Shown piece by piece: positions 30,739 to 41,581 of a stretch of DNA of 64,000 bases (position 1 is the stretch's first letter; each line of letters begins with the position of its first letter). The translations under genes were made by a program, and so were the position numbers. The notes under the pieces are model-generated. The model was given only the letters and a program-made list of their open reading frames with translations, did not search any database and was not told the DNA's origin. Origin of the DNA: Tetraselmis striata (lineage: Eukaryota; Chlorophyta; Chlorodendrophyceae; Chlorodendrales; Chlorodendraceae); contig VCJN01000123.1 in assembly GCA_006384855.1 (NCBI GenBank), positions 247,501 to 311,500 on the forward strand. The letters are read 5' to 3'.

Positions 30739-32795
30739 TGGCGGCCCGCTGCCCCGGCCGCGGCGCGTGGGCGGCCCGCTGCCCCGGCCGCGGCGCGTGG
30801 GCGGCCCGCTGCCCCGGCCGCGGCGCGTGGGCGGCCCGCTGCCCCGGCCGCGGCGCGTGGGCGCCCCGCTGCCCCGGCCGCGGCGCGTGGGCGCCCCGCT
30901 GCCCCGGCCGCGGCGCGTGGGCGCCCCGCTGCCCCGGCCGCGGCGCGTGGGCGGCCCGCTGCCCCGGCCGCGGCGCGTGGGCGGCCCGCTGCCCCGGCCG
31001 CGGCGCGTGGGCGCCCCGCTGCCCCGGCCGCGGCGCGTGGGCGCCCCGCTGCCCCGGCCGCGGCGCGTGGGCGCCCCGCTGCCCCGGCCGCGGCGCGTGG
31101 GCGGCCCGCTGCCCCGGCCGCGGCGCGTGGGCGCCCCGCTGCCCCGGCCGCGGCGCGTGGGCGGCCCGCTGCCCCGGCCGCGGCGCGTGGGCGGCCCGCT
31201 GCCCCGGCCGCGGCGCGTGGGCGCCCCGCTGCCCCGGCCGCGGCGCGTGGGCGCCCCGCTGCCTCGGCCGCGGCGCGTGGGCGCCCCGCTGCCCCGGCCG
31301 CGGCGCGTGGGCGCCCCGCTGCCCCGGCCGCGGCGCGTGGGCGGCCCGCTGCCCCGGCCGCGGCGCGTGGGCGCCCCGCTGCCCCGGCCGCGGCGCGTGG
31401 GCGCCCGGCTGCCCCGGCCGCGGCGCGTGGGCGCCCCGCTGCCCCGGCCGCGGCGCGTGGGCGCCCCGCTGCCCCGGCCGCGGCGCGTGGGCGGCCCGCT
31501 GCCCCGGCCGCGGCGCGTGGGCGGCCCGCTGCCCCGGCCGCGGCGCGTGGGCGCCCCGCTGCCCCGGCCGCGGCGCGTGGGCGCCCCGCTGCCCCGGCCG
31601 CGGCGCGTGGGCGGCCCGCTGCCCCGGCCGCGGCGCGTGGGCGGCCCGCTGCCCCGGCCGCGGCGCGTGGGCGGCCCGCTGCCCCGGCCGCGGCGCGTGG
31701 GCGGCCCGCTGCCCCGCCGCGGCGCGTGGGCGGCCCGCTGCCCCGGCCGCGGCGCGTGGGCGGCCCGCTGCCCCGGCCGCGGCGCGTGGGCGGCCCGCTG
31801 CCCCGGCCGCGGCGCGTGGGCGGCCCGCTGCCCCGGCCGCGGCGCGTGGGCGGCCCGCTGCCCCGGCCGCGGCGCGTGGGCGGCCCGCTGCCCCGGCCGC
31901 GGCGCGTGGGCGGCCCGCTGCCCCGGCCGCGGCGCGTGGGCGCCCCGCTGCCCCGGCCGCGGCGCGTGGGCGCCCGCGCCCCGGCCGGCGCGTGGGCGCC
32001 CCGCTGCCCGGCCGCGGCGCGTGGGCGCCCCGCTGCCCCGGCCGCGGCGCGTGGGCGCCCCGCTGCCCCGGCCGCGGCGCGTGGGCGCCCCGCTGCCCCG
32101 GCCGCGGCGCGTGGGCGGCCCGCTGCCCCGGCCGCGGCGCGTGGGCGGCCCGCTGCCCCGGCCGCGGCGCGTGGGCGGCCCGCTGCCCCGGCCGCGGCGC
32201 GTGGGCGCCCCGCTGCCCCGGCCGCGGCGCGTGGGCGCCCCGCTGCCCCGGCCGCGGCGCGTGGGCGCCCCGCTGCCCCGGCCGCGGCGCGTGGGCGGCC
32301 CGCTGCCCCGGCCGCGGCGCGTGGGCGGCCCGCTGCCCCGGCCGCGGCGCGTGGGCGCCCCGCTGCCCCGGCCGCGGCGCGTGGGCGCCCCGCTGCCCCG
32401 GCCGCGGCGCGTGGGCGCCCCGCTGCCCCGGCCGCGGCGCGTGGGCGCCCCGCTGCCCGGCCGCGGCGCGTGGGCGCCCCGCTGCCCCGGCCGCGGCGCG
32501 TGGGCGCCCCGCTGCCCCGGCCGCGGCGCGTGGGCGCCCCGCTGCCCCGGCCGCGGCGCGTGGGCGCCCCGCTGCCCCGGCCGCGGCGCGTGGGCGGCCC
32601 GTTGCCCCGGCCGCGGCGCGTGGGCGCCCCGCTGCCCCGGCCGCGGCGCGTGGGCGGCCCGCTGCCCCGGCCGCGGCGCGTGGGCGCCCCGCTGCCCCGG
32701 CCGCGGCGCGTTGGCGCCCCGCTGCCCCGGCCGCGGCGCGTTGGCGCCCCGCTGCCCCGGCCGCGGCGCGTTGGCGCCCCGCTCCCCCGGCCACG
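30739..32795 (-). repeat. 30-bp GC-rich satellite, ~68 units
   Basis: The unit is GCGGCCCGCTGCCCCGGCCG plus CGGCGCGTGG, with a frequent G-to-C variant in the first block (GCGCCCCGCT). The last three units have CGCGTTGG. A few units carry one-base deletions and one irregular unit lies at about 31970-31990. Its reverse complement is the same family as the array at 16923-17490. The open frames of about 700 codons on both strands here are a by-product of a stop-free unit divisible by three. Confidence 0.97.
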
Positions 32796-32993
32796 TTAGC
32801 AAAGGTAATGCGGTTGTTGAGATCAATGGTCAGGATTCAATACGTTTGTAATGTATGGTCTGAATTAGAACCGTGACGATTTAGCCTTGTTGCGGAACGG
32901 CCTTGCAAAATGTATCGCATCGCCGAGCCCGTCCGCATTTGTAATCATTTCAAACTTTGTCCGTCCGAATGCTAACAGACGTCCTTGTATGTC
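32796..32993. other. spacer between satellites
   Basis: No repeat structure or gene recognised. Confidence 0.5.
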
Positions 32994-34725
32994 ACATAAA
33001 GCCAAATGATAGAAGGTCTGCAGCCATCTAGGCTGTTACGGCACGCGTGAAGTTGGCAAATCTGCGGTGCGGCGCTGCAGATTCCGCGTCGATCTGCGGC
33101 GCAGTGCCGCAAATATGAGGTATAAGGGGTTCTACCTAGCAATCTGTATACTGTCGCCGAGGCTATGCGCTGTCATAATCATTGTATGTCACATAAAGCC
33201 GAATGGTAAAAGGTCTGCAACCGTCTAGGCTGTTACGGCGCGCGTGAAGTCGGGAGATGTGCGGTGCGGCACTGGAGGTTCCGTGTCAATCTGCGGCGCC
33301 GTGCCGCGAATATGAGGTATAAGGGGTTCTGCCTAGCAATCTGTATAGTGTCGCCGAGGCTATGCGCTTTCATGATCTTTGTATTTCACATAAAGCCAAA
33401 TGGTAAAAGGGCTGCAGCCGTCTATGCCAGGCTGTTACGGCACGCGTGAAGTCGGGATGAGATGTGCGGTGCGGCGCTGCAGATTCCGTGTCAATCTGCG
33501 GAGCAGTGCCGCGAATATGAGGTATAAGGGGTTCTGCCTAGCAATCTGTATACTGTCGCCGAGGCTATGCGCTTTCATGATCCTTGTATGTCACTAAAAG
33601 CCGAATGGTAAAAGGGCTGCAGCCGTCTAGGCTGTTACGGCACGCTCGAAGTCGGGAGATGTGCGGTTCGGCGCTAGAGATTCCGTGTTAATCTGCGGCG
33701 CCGTGCCGCGAATTTGAGGTATAAGGGGTTCTGCCTAGCAACCTGTATAGTGTCGCCGAGGCTATGCGCTTTCATGATCCTTGTATGTCACTAAAAGCCG
33801 AATGGTAAAAGGGCTGCAGCCGTCTGGGCTGTGACGGCACGCTCGAAGTCGGGAGATGTGCGGTGCGGCGCTGCAGATTCCGTGTTAATCTGCGGAGCAG
33901 TGCCGCAAATATGAGGTATAAGGGGTTCTGCCTAGCAATCTGTATACTGCCGCCGAGGCTATGCGCTTTCATGATCCTTGTATGTCACATAAAGCCGAAT
34001 GGTAAAAGGTCTGCAGCCGTCTGGGCTGTGACGGCACGCTCGAAGTCGGGAGATGTGCGGTTCGGCGCTAGAGATTCCGTGTTAATCTGCGGCGCCGTGC
34101 CGCCAATATGAGGTATAAGGGGTTCTGCCTAGCAATCTGTATACTGTCGCCGAGGCTATGCGCTTTCATGATCCTTGTATGTCACTAAAAGCCGAATGGT
34201 AAAAGGGCTGCAGCCGTCTGGGCTGTGACGGCACGCTCGAAGTCGAGAGATGTGCGGTTCGGCGCTAGAGATTCCGTGTTAATCTGCGGCGCCGTGCCGC
34301 GAATTTGAGGTATAAGGGGTTCTGCCTAGCAACCTGTATAGTGTCGCCGAGGCTATGCGCTTTCATGATCCTTGTATGTCACTAAACGCCGAATGGTAAA
34401 AGGGCTGCAGCCGTCTGGGCTGTGACGGCACGCTCGAAGTCGGGAGATGTGCGGTGCGGCGCTGCAGATTCCGTGTCAATCTGCGGAGCAGTGCCGCGAA
34501 TATGAGGTATAAGGGGTTCTGCCTAGCAATCTGTATACTGTCGCCGAGGCTATGCGCTTTCATGATCCTTGTATGTCACATAAAGCCGAATGGTAAAAGG
34601 TCTGCAGCCGTCTGGGCTGTGACGGCACGCTCGAAGTCGGGAGATGTGCGGTGCGGCGCTAGAGATTCCGTGTTAATCTGCGGCGCCGTGCCGCCAATAT
34701 GAGGTATAAGGGGTTCTGGGTACAA
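32994..34725 (+). repeat. 197-bp tandem repeat, nine units
   Basis: TTGTATGTCAC recurs at 32995, 33182, 33379, 33584, 33781, 33978, 34175, 34372 and 34569. The last five spacings are exactly 197. Units contain GGTCTGCAGCCGTCT, GAAGTCGGGAGATGTGCGG and AATATGAGGTATAAGGGGTT. Two sub-types alternate, GGCGCTGCAGATTCC and GGCGCTAGAGATTCC. The short frames inside (about 60-80 codons) repeat with the unit and are not genes. Confidence 0.95.
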
Positions 34726-34812
34726 GTGGCATGTTCGAGTCAAAATGGGCACATTTCCGAGGTTTGGGTCGACAAGTGGCGCTTCTTGTTGAAGGGGGGT
34801 CGTGGAGATGGT

Positions 34813-35193
34813 CTATGTAGGCAAGGGGAGGAAGCGTGTGAGAATCTTTGCCCTCACGCGCGAAGATGCGCACACACTTGAGGTTCCGAGGTTCTGAGGC
34901 TCCGGCTCGGGCAAAGCCTGCGAATCTCCGGCCCCCTGCGATGGCGGTCCGCTTCGATGTTGTCCACCGCTCGGTTGCAGGGGCCTCATGGGCTGAGTCG
35001 TGGGTATTGGCGCATGGGATGCCCTCCTGCTCGAACGCAAGTGCATCTGCGGGGAATCTTGCGCCATGGGGGTCACTAGCAGTTCGTCGAGAGCCCTCGT
35101 TGGCTCAAAACCAAGCGCAGCTGCAGATGCCCCCGCCACCGGACTCTTCGAGCGGGCTGAGGTGCGTGTTCCTTTGCGAGGACGGTCTGCCAT
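34813..35193 (-). pseudogene. gag-like repeat copy A (shortened)
   Basis: From the ATG at 35193 the minus strand encodes MADRPRKGTRTSARSK, then AAALGFEPTRA, LLVTPMAQDSP and PIPTTQPMRPLQP. Copy B (36253-35585) encodes nearly the same, so this is a duplicated segment. Copy A lacks the central Pro-rich and acidic part of copy B. Position beside DIRS fragments suggests a gag N-terminal region, but there is no recognised domain. Confidence 0.4.
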
Positions 35194-35584
35194 GCTTTTG
35201 TGAACCAAGATGCGTGAAGATGCCTCACAAAATACAAGCGCGAGGGTGCTTGTGAGTGGTAGATGAGTGAAAAGCACAGCGGCGGAGTAGCATTCGAGAC
35301 GAAAACGCCAAGGGGGGGTAATTTCGAGTCCGGAAATGTGCCCATTTTGACTCGATATTTGCCCTTCTTCCTTGTGATGCTTCTTGTAGTCGTCGGGATG
35401 CCCGTCCTGTGGTTCGGGCCAGGTGGCGAAGCACGCAGGGAAGTCCCGCTCGTAGCAGTTCCACTCGCCGAGCATTGGGTCGACAAGTGGCGCTTGTTGT
35501 TGAAGAAGGGTCGTGGAGATGGTCTATGTAGGGAAAGGGGGGGGGGGCGTGTGAGAATCTTTTCCCTCACACGCGAAGATGCCC

Positions 35585-36253
35585 TCACGTTTGAGGTTGT
35601 GTTGACAAGGGGCGAGGGGGTACCATTTTGCTCCCACTTGTGGCGCTTGTGGCGGGGCTCGTTTGTCCAGGCGGACACCTTCCGACAGTATTGGGCCCCT
35701 CCTCCTCCTCCTCTTCCTGTCCGTGCTCATCCTCATGAATCGTGGCCAAAGGTTCACCTTGACCGGCTCCAGACTGTTCGTCAGCGGTCTGGGTGAGTTG
35801 AGATCCCTGAGATGCGCGATGGCGAGGTGCGCTTAACGCAGCCCACGGCGCCGAGATGAGTGATGCTAACGAAGATGCGAGTCCGCGTACCGTTGGAGTC
35901 GCTCCGGGGAGTGGGTCCAAAGGTGGCACACCTTGAGGCGGCTGGGGGTTAGGCTGAGGCCCCGGGTCGGCCAAAGGCTGCGAATCTCCGTACCAAGCCC
36001 GTGGCGGTCCGCTTCGATGTTGCCCACTGCCCGGTTGCAGGGGCCTTATGGGCTGAGTCGTGGGTATTGGAGCCTGAGACGCCCTCCTGCCCGAACGCAA
36101 GTGCACCTGCGGAGAATCTTGCGCCATGGGAGTCACTAGCAGTGCGTCGGGAGCCGTTGTTGGGTCGAAACCAAGCGCAGCTGCAGATGCCCCCGCCGCC
36201 GGAGTCTTCAAACGGGCAGAGGTGCATTTTCCTTTGCGAGGACGGTCTGCCAT
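35585..36253 (-). pseudogene. gag-like repeat copy B
   Basis: From the ATG at 36253: MADRPRKGKCTSARLK, AAALGFDPTTA, LLVTPMAQDSP, then a Pro-rich stretch (PQPNPQPPQGVPPLDPLP), an Ala/Ser-rich helix and an acidic end (HEDEHGQEEEEEEG). Low-complexity proline-rich and acidic sequence with no enzyme motifs fits a retroelement gag or ORF1, next to the recombinase fragment at 36620-37310. The downstream frame shifts. I cannot assign a function from sequence alone. Confidence 0.4.
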
Positions 36254-36519
36254 GCTTTTGTGAACCAAGATGCGTGAAGATGCCTCCCTGAACAAAAGCG
36301 CGAGGGTGCTTGCGAGTGATAGAAGAGTGAAAAGCACAGCGGCGGAGTAGCATTCGAGGCAAAAACGGTTAGCATGGACTGGTAGCGACGCATCTCGTCA
36401 AGGGGCGGTGGACTGTTGTGTAGTACATAGTGCAGTACAGATGAAGGGTACCTCGTACAGTGCTGGCAAGAATGTGTGAAAGGCCAGTTTTGCCGTACAT
36501 TCGTACGGTATTGGGCGGG

Positions 36520-36612
36520 ACTCAGTTTTTGCACCCCCCTTGGGGGGTGCAAAACCGAGTTAAGGGGGGTACATTTTCGAGTCCGTAAATGTGCCCATTT
36601 TGACTCGATATT
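36520..36612. repeat. two adjacent hairpins
   Basis: TTTTGCACCCCCC (36527-36539) and GGGGGGTGCAAAA (36542-36554) form a perfect 13-base stem around TT, extended imperfectly outward. Next to it, 36555-36612 is an inverted relative of 27770-27865. Confidence 0.85.
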
Positions 36613-36619
36613 TGCCCTT

Positions 36620-36797
36620 TTCATCCAGCCAAAGAGGTGCCACGTTGCCCGACATGGTACGTAGCACGGTTGAGTCGATGTAGTCGAGCACCACGCTTGA
36701 CTCCATCGCCCAGCCGCCGAAGTACTTTATCTTCTACATCATCACGTCAATCAAGTGGCCCCCTTCCGAAGGGAGTGGGACGTCCACGCGAACCCCG

Positions 36798-36829
<32 letters not shown>

Positions 36830-37310
36830 CTCTTGCATGGCTGGCATCACCATCTGCGGCCAGCTGGTGAGGGTGTCCGCCGTCCACTTAGCATGGCCCT
36901 CGAGCTGGTTGATGGCCCATCGGGCCGCTGGCATGCACCCGCCGGCGACTGACATGCGGCATCAAAGTAATGCAGGCGCTCCACGATGTCGGTATGCGCT
37001 GACGCTGGCAGCTGACACAACAACTTCTTGCTTGCATCCGCGCCACGCTAACCTTTCCGGTCACGATGGTTTAGGAGGATTCCGCCGTGCGGGCCGACGG
37101 CGAGGTCTCCCGTACTCCACTTCCGCTCCTCCGCGGCAGAAAAACCGACAGAGTGCAACGACTGCCAAGCTGGCGCGGAACAACTTCACGCGTACCACGG
37201 TACCCGGGTCCGTGCCCCATTTAAGAAGTCCCGGCTCCAGCCGTAAGGCTTCTGCCAGGGTCAGGGTGTTTCAACACCAAACGCGCGGGCAACAGGCCCC
37301 GCATCTACTC
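36620..37310 (-). pseudogene. tyrosine recombinase, C-terminal catalytic half (DIRS element 2)
   Basis: The minus strand shows TLAEALRLEPGLL and VRVKLFRASLAVVAL, then FFCRGGAEVEYG (first catalytic box with Arg). After a frame change comes WAINQLEGHAKWTADTLTSW, then TSHSLRKGAT (HxxR box) and KYFGGWAMESSVVLDYID with the nucleophilic tyrosine. The corresponding N-terminal half lies beyond the insertion at 37318-39498, at 39480-40018. A (GA)n run of about 26 bases at 36799-36825 sits inside the catalytic domain and coincides with a frameshift. The motifs match element 1 box by box. Confidence 0.8.
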
Positions 37311-37317
37311 GGGGTGT

Positions 37318-37561
37318 TAAACGGCTCAACCGCAAGTGATTGTGAGTGGAAGTGCTCGAAGCATCTTACACTGGGAGCAGCGAGCCGGGCTCGAGCTGCG
37401 GGGACTGTGGACAGGAAGAGAGTGGAAACAGAGCGCCCGGCGGGCCAAGATATAGGCACGCGCCGGGCCGGGAGACAGGTGCGTGCGTGGAAAGGCGCGT
37501 GACCATGTGTCCGGGCGGTGTTAAGGTATCGGACGGTGCTAGGGTATCAGGCAGATCCCAA
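37318..37561 (+). repeat. LTR-like direct repeat, left
   Basis: Starts TAAACGGCTCAACCGCAAGT, ends GATCCCAA. It is almost identical to 39254-39498. Confidence 0.9.
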
Positions 37562-37675
37562 TAGTCCCCCTCAAGTGCACACATGGGTCTGCAATTCAGT
37601 GCATACCGCTGTGTGCAATTGGAACATCAATGGGAATATGGTACTGAGCAATCCCTAGCATTTGTATTGTAGCGA

Positions 37676-38848
37676 CTACCCTACATCTGTTCTTGTGCGA
37701 CTCGTCGCCATGCCACCTATGATTGGCTGCTTGGCCGCCGTCGTAGTAGCGCAGTCAGTTAGGTTTGCTGCCTCAGATTTGTTGGCCTCAGGTTTGCTGC
37801 CTCGAAAACTCGGTGACGCTAGCCCCATCGCGCACGCACGCCTCCAGGCCAAAGGGCAGATAGCCAACGCAGTCGGGGGGGGGGGGGGGGGCGGGGGGGG
37901 GAGCTCATGCATCTCATACACATGCTCGTAGGCGGGCTGCTCGTAGGCATGTTGCTGGTCCGATGGTAGTGCACCCGCCCTCCTCGCGGCCGCCACTGCG
38001 CTCGCCGGTGTTGCAACGGCAGTGGCAGCCGTCGGGCGCGGCGCAGAAGTTGGTGTTCTTGCACGCCTAGCCCCCACAGTGGCTGGCCTTGTCGCCATTG
38101 CCGTCGGTGCATCGGGCGGTTGACCATGATCGAAGCTCTGCGCAGTAGGCGCAAGGGTCGTCGCAACGGCCGCCCATAGGATCCACGAGCACGGTGTCGT
38201 AGATGCGCGTTCTGGCCAGGCGGCCCGCGAAGGAGTCGCCCCGTGGTGATGTGCTGCCGCTGTATGAAGCACGAAGCACGAAGCACAAAGCACTGCACGA
38301 AACTCAAAGTAATGCACAATGAAGTGGATGCCCGCTACGCGGTCCACGTCGTCGGCAAGAGCACCACATTGTTGCTTATCGGTAAGTGGGATATGACAGG
38401 CGGGACCTGGGTAGGTAGGCGCCTGGCTGGGTAGCCATAGCCGGTTTGCCGATACGCAGACTGCTCGTAGGCGGGCTGCCTGGAGATCTGTGCTGCGATA
38501 TTGGAAGCGCTGGTATTGTCCCCCATACGCTCGGTCGGCGAGTGGCCAGCAGCACCACAGCGGTCGTCCACTCCGCCGAAGGTGGCAGGCATGACGTGAT
38601 AGGCGGGACCTGGGTAGGTAGGCGCATGGGCGGTCTGCGTGTTGTTCTACCTGCGACGATCTTAGATGGCTTCTAAACGACGCGCTCCGCGCTGAAACGC
38701 TCCAGCAGCTCACAACAGCTTTGCGACGATCACCCGGCGTTCCTTCCACTGAGCAAACGCCATCAGCGGGCTCACCGGTTGTTTCAACGTCTGCCTCCGG
38801 TGATATTGCTACTGGAACCACGACCTGCGACGGCATGGGTCGACGCAA
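37676..38848 (-). other. long open frame of low complexity within the insertion
   Basis: Open for 390 codons in one phase but with compositional shifts. In the neighbouring phase, repeats such as QPAYEQSAYRQTGYGYP and YPTQVPP, and a cysteine-containing piece (DDPCAYCAELRSWSTARC), look more natural. The sequence CAGGCGGGACCTGGGTAGGT occurs twice, about 200 bases apart (38396 and 38599). It may be a gag-like remnant; I cannot choose a frame. Confidence 0.25.
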
Positions 38849-38944
38849 GGTGTGTTTCTGTGTGTGTGTTCGAATATAATATCTAAGGTTTGAATCTAAT
38901 AGCTACGTACAACGGTGGTTCGACCAAATCCCGAAGACTTGTCT

Positions 38945-39066
38945 GTTGAGCGCAGCCCCGGAGGCTGGCTCTCTCGGGCCTTTAGGCGGAACTCCGATGC
39001 GGTAGGTTGAGCGCAGCCCCGGAGGCTGGCTCTCTCGGGCCGGTAGGCGGAACCCCGATACGGTGT
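38945..39066 (+). repeat. 61-bp tandem duplication
   Basis: GTTGAGCGCAGCCCCGGAGG starts at 38945 and again at 39006. The two copies differ at about five positions. Confidence 0.9.
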
Positions 39067-39253
39067 CGGGAGGGTTTTGTACAGGCCCCGGATGGAGGCT
39101 CAGCGTGCATCCCTCGCCCCTTGTGGGCTAGTTTTCGGCGCCCTTGTGGCAGCCGCCTCGGCCGTTTTTCGAACGACTCCGGACGTGCGCCGAACGCACG
39201 GACTTCTCCCTGCACCCCGCTCGCGCCCACGTGACGTGTGAGGGCCTATAACC

Positions 39254-39498
39254 TAAACGGCTCAACCGCAAGTGATGGTGAGTGGAAGTGCTCGGAGCAT
39301 CTTACAGTGGGGGCAGCGAGCCGGGCTCGAGCTACGGGGACTGTGGACAGGAAGAGAGTGGGAAACAGAGCGCCCGGCGGGCTGGGATATAGGCACCCGC
39401 CGGGCCGGGAAACAGGTGCGCGCGTGGAAAGGCGCGTGACAATGTGTCCAGGCGGTGCTAGGGTATCGGACGGTGCTAGGGTATCAGGCCGATCCCAA
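39254..39498 (+). repeat. LTR-like direct repeat, right
   Basis: Partner of 37318-37561. It adjoins the interrupted recombinase sequence directly. Confidence 0.9.
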
Positions 39499-40420
39499 CA
39501 TGTGTAGCTTCATTTGCGACGCCGCAAGGCCCTTGCGGACCCTGCCCACCAGATCGCCCAGAGCCATCGGCTCCCGGCCGTTGTCCTTGAAGACATTGTT
39601 GACGGCCGACAAGTAAGGCTGCATGCTGGGGGCCTTGATCATCGCCGAGTTGCCCAGCCACGTGACGTACCTTACCATAGTCCCGGGGTCTGCAGCCATG
39701 GCCGGTCGTTGCTCCTCCTCGCAGAAACGGAAATATTGCTTCTTGCATGTGGCGTACGACGCCGCAGTGACCGGTGGCCACGCAACTCAAAGCTGCTCCA
39801 CGGTTTGGGCGCCCATGGTGTAAGACCCTGGCACCCGTGTTAGGTACGTTCGCATCGAATCCGCCCACGGTGCTGTACAACTCGCGACCTCGATGCGGTA
39901 CTTCACCGCCGTAGTTCGTACAAGTGCCGCACATACCACCGGCAATTAATGGCCGCTGCCCGGAAACAAGGATAGCGTACCTATAGCACTCACAGCCCCT
40001 CAGCGCAGATAGACCCATGCCGGAAAGAAACGCGGAATATAGTCAAGGGCCAGTGAGGCCTGCCGATCATACCTCGCCCTTCCCGCCGCCCCGGACGGAA
40101 CAAGCCGGGGTGCGGCGCCACCGCGAGCTCCTCCACTGCTATCTCGGTGAGTGCATAGTGCCACGCCTTGCCCTCCCATCGTGGCGCGACGACGATCGCC
40201 CCTGCGCCACTCTGCTGCAGCTTCTGCACGAGGTCGGGTAGCAGGGGTGAGGGTGCGTTGCCCCAGTTGTTTTCTCGACGCCAGTAGGGGGGACGAGTCC
40301 GCCGCCTCTCACGTAGGGTCTAACAACGCCGCGTTGTAGCGGGGGAGCAAAGACTTCGTTCTCCCTTTCCAGCCGGCCTTTAACACCGGGCGAAGTACTG
40401 CGTATGTACTGAATCCGGGC
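39480..40420 (-). pseudogene. RNase H tail and recombinase N-terminal half (DIRS element 2)
   Basis: From the right: SLLPRYNAALLDPT (the PRY motif), IVVAPRWEGKAWHYALTEIA (the linker motif also seen in element 1 at 4480-4440), then the recombinase N-terminal region MVRYVTWLGNSAMIKA, YLSAVNNVFKDNGREP and VRKGLAASQMK. At that point the LTR-like repeat interrupts. The frame shifts between linker and recombinase. Confidence 0.75.
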
Positions 40421-40709
40421 GAGCCGGCGCGCCTACTAGTACTTGTAGGGTGATCCCCCTGCGAAACGGTGGACCGTCCGACGACAAGACCCACCACCAC
40501 CAGGCCAACTGCCGGACCGCGCCCACAATAGCACCCACAGTGGCTGCTTCACCTGCCTGCTCGGCGCGCCACACCTCGACGACATCGAGCGACCGGTGCA
40601 CCAGGTGTGGCTCCGCTCCCCCTCGTTCAAGGGACTTACATAGGCCGACATGTGGCAGCATCTGGCGGAGGGCCTCCTCCCGGCGTACGACCAACTCCAA
40701 CCCGGTGAA

Positions 40710-41581
40710 GCGGCGGTAGACCAACCGGCGGCAACGCCAACAGACAACATGGCACGCGGGCCGGCGTGAGGGCCTGGACCGAGTACGAGGCCGACCTAGA
40801 CGCAGACGACGCCGTTATCCGCCCCCCGAACCGCACCCTAGCGGCCCTTCTAGAGGTCCGTGAGGTGTGGAAGGTCCGCCGCTCGGCCGACTCGGTGCGA
40901 CTCAAACTCCGTGATCCCGAAGCGGCGCGCCTACTAAAGGATGTGTGCCGCGACGCCGTACTAGCGCATGGCCGAGCGGTGATCCGTGTCACCGTCGAAC
41001 ACAGTGAAGAACACGAGGACCCGCTCCCCACCCCCCACAAGGGAGTGCTGCCCCCATCACTGGCCGAGCAGTTCTTCCGATGCGCACGAACGGCCCGAGC
41101 GATCTGCACCGGCCCCCTAGCCAACCTAGAGTTGTCGACGGTCGAGCACCTAGCAGAGGCCATCGCAACCACCATGAGCCAGCGTATTATCGCAACCCCG
41201 GAGCTGCAGCACGCCCATTGGCGGACGGACACCATGATGGCTGCATGCGTCGAGATGCAGCAATACCACACCGAGCCGAAACTGCTGCGCGTAGGAGACG
41301 ACAATCTCTGTGCCATCTCCCTCGGCAAAGAGGACGAGGAGTTCGCGCACACCCTACGCCTAGCAGTGGCCCTCACCTCTCCCGTCGCACTACTGCGGGC
41401 GGTACGCCTCCACGCCATCGTCATCTACCTCACGGAGTCCAAGTTCGATCCCTCGGAAGTACTCATACACCCCTGCTTCAGCCAGACGGTCCGGGAGGCG
41501 GGAAAACTCGGCGGCAACCCTGGCCACAACCAGCTCCCACGCACAGCGATGGGCCTGCGTAAGAAGGCTCGGAAGATCTAG
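40710..41581 (+). pseudogene. unidentified protein, 5' end missing
   Basis: The plus strand is open from just after a TGA at about 40709 to the stop at 41581, about 290 codons. There is no ATG in the first ~150 codons, so it is either 5'-truncated or a spliced exon. Composition is protein-like: LLEVREVWKVRRSADSVRL, AHGRAVIRVTVEHSEEHED, AEQFFRCARTARAICTG, HTLRLAVALTSPVALLRAV, and a basic end LRKKARKI. No motif is recognised. It sits in opposite orientation inside DIRS element 2, where RT and RNase H sequence should be. It was therefore brought in by another element. A structural protein of a retroelement or virus is possible but only a guess. Confidence 0.5.

Larger units (their letters stand above)
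37318..39498. mobile_element. LTR-flanked insertion inside the DIRS recombinase (non-autonomous)
   Basis: Direct repeats of ~244 bases (37318-37561 and 39254-39498) flank 1.69 kb. The insertion separates the two halves of a tyrosine recombinase, whose N-terminal half stops at about 39498 and whose C-terminal half resumes at about 37310. No RT, integrase or protease motif is visible inside. Repeats at both ends and no enzymes fit a TRIM/LARD-type element. A clean 4-6 bp target duplication was not found, nor a convincing primer-binding site. Interior features are an open frame with low-complexity sequence and a 61-bp tandem duplication. Confidence 0.65.

Noticed and set aside
30640..32876. Four overlapping open frames of about 360-730 codons on both strands
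   Set aside because: They are produced by a stop-free 30-bp satellite whose length is a multiple of three; all repeat the same ten residues.
28441..34725. CRISPR array
   Set aside because: Repeats are direct and contiguous without unique spacers, in a eukaryotic setting.
40636..41424. 262-codon minus-strand ORF rich in Arg and Ser
   Set aside because: Mirror of the plus-strand ORF, with codon composition typical of an antisense shadow.
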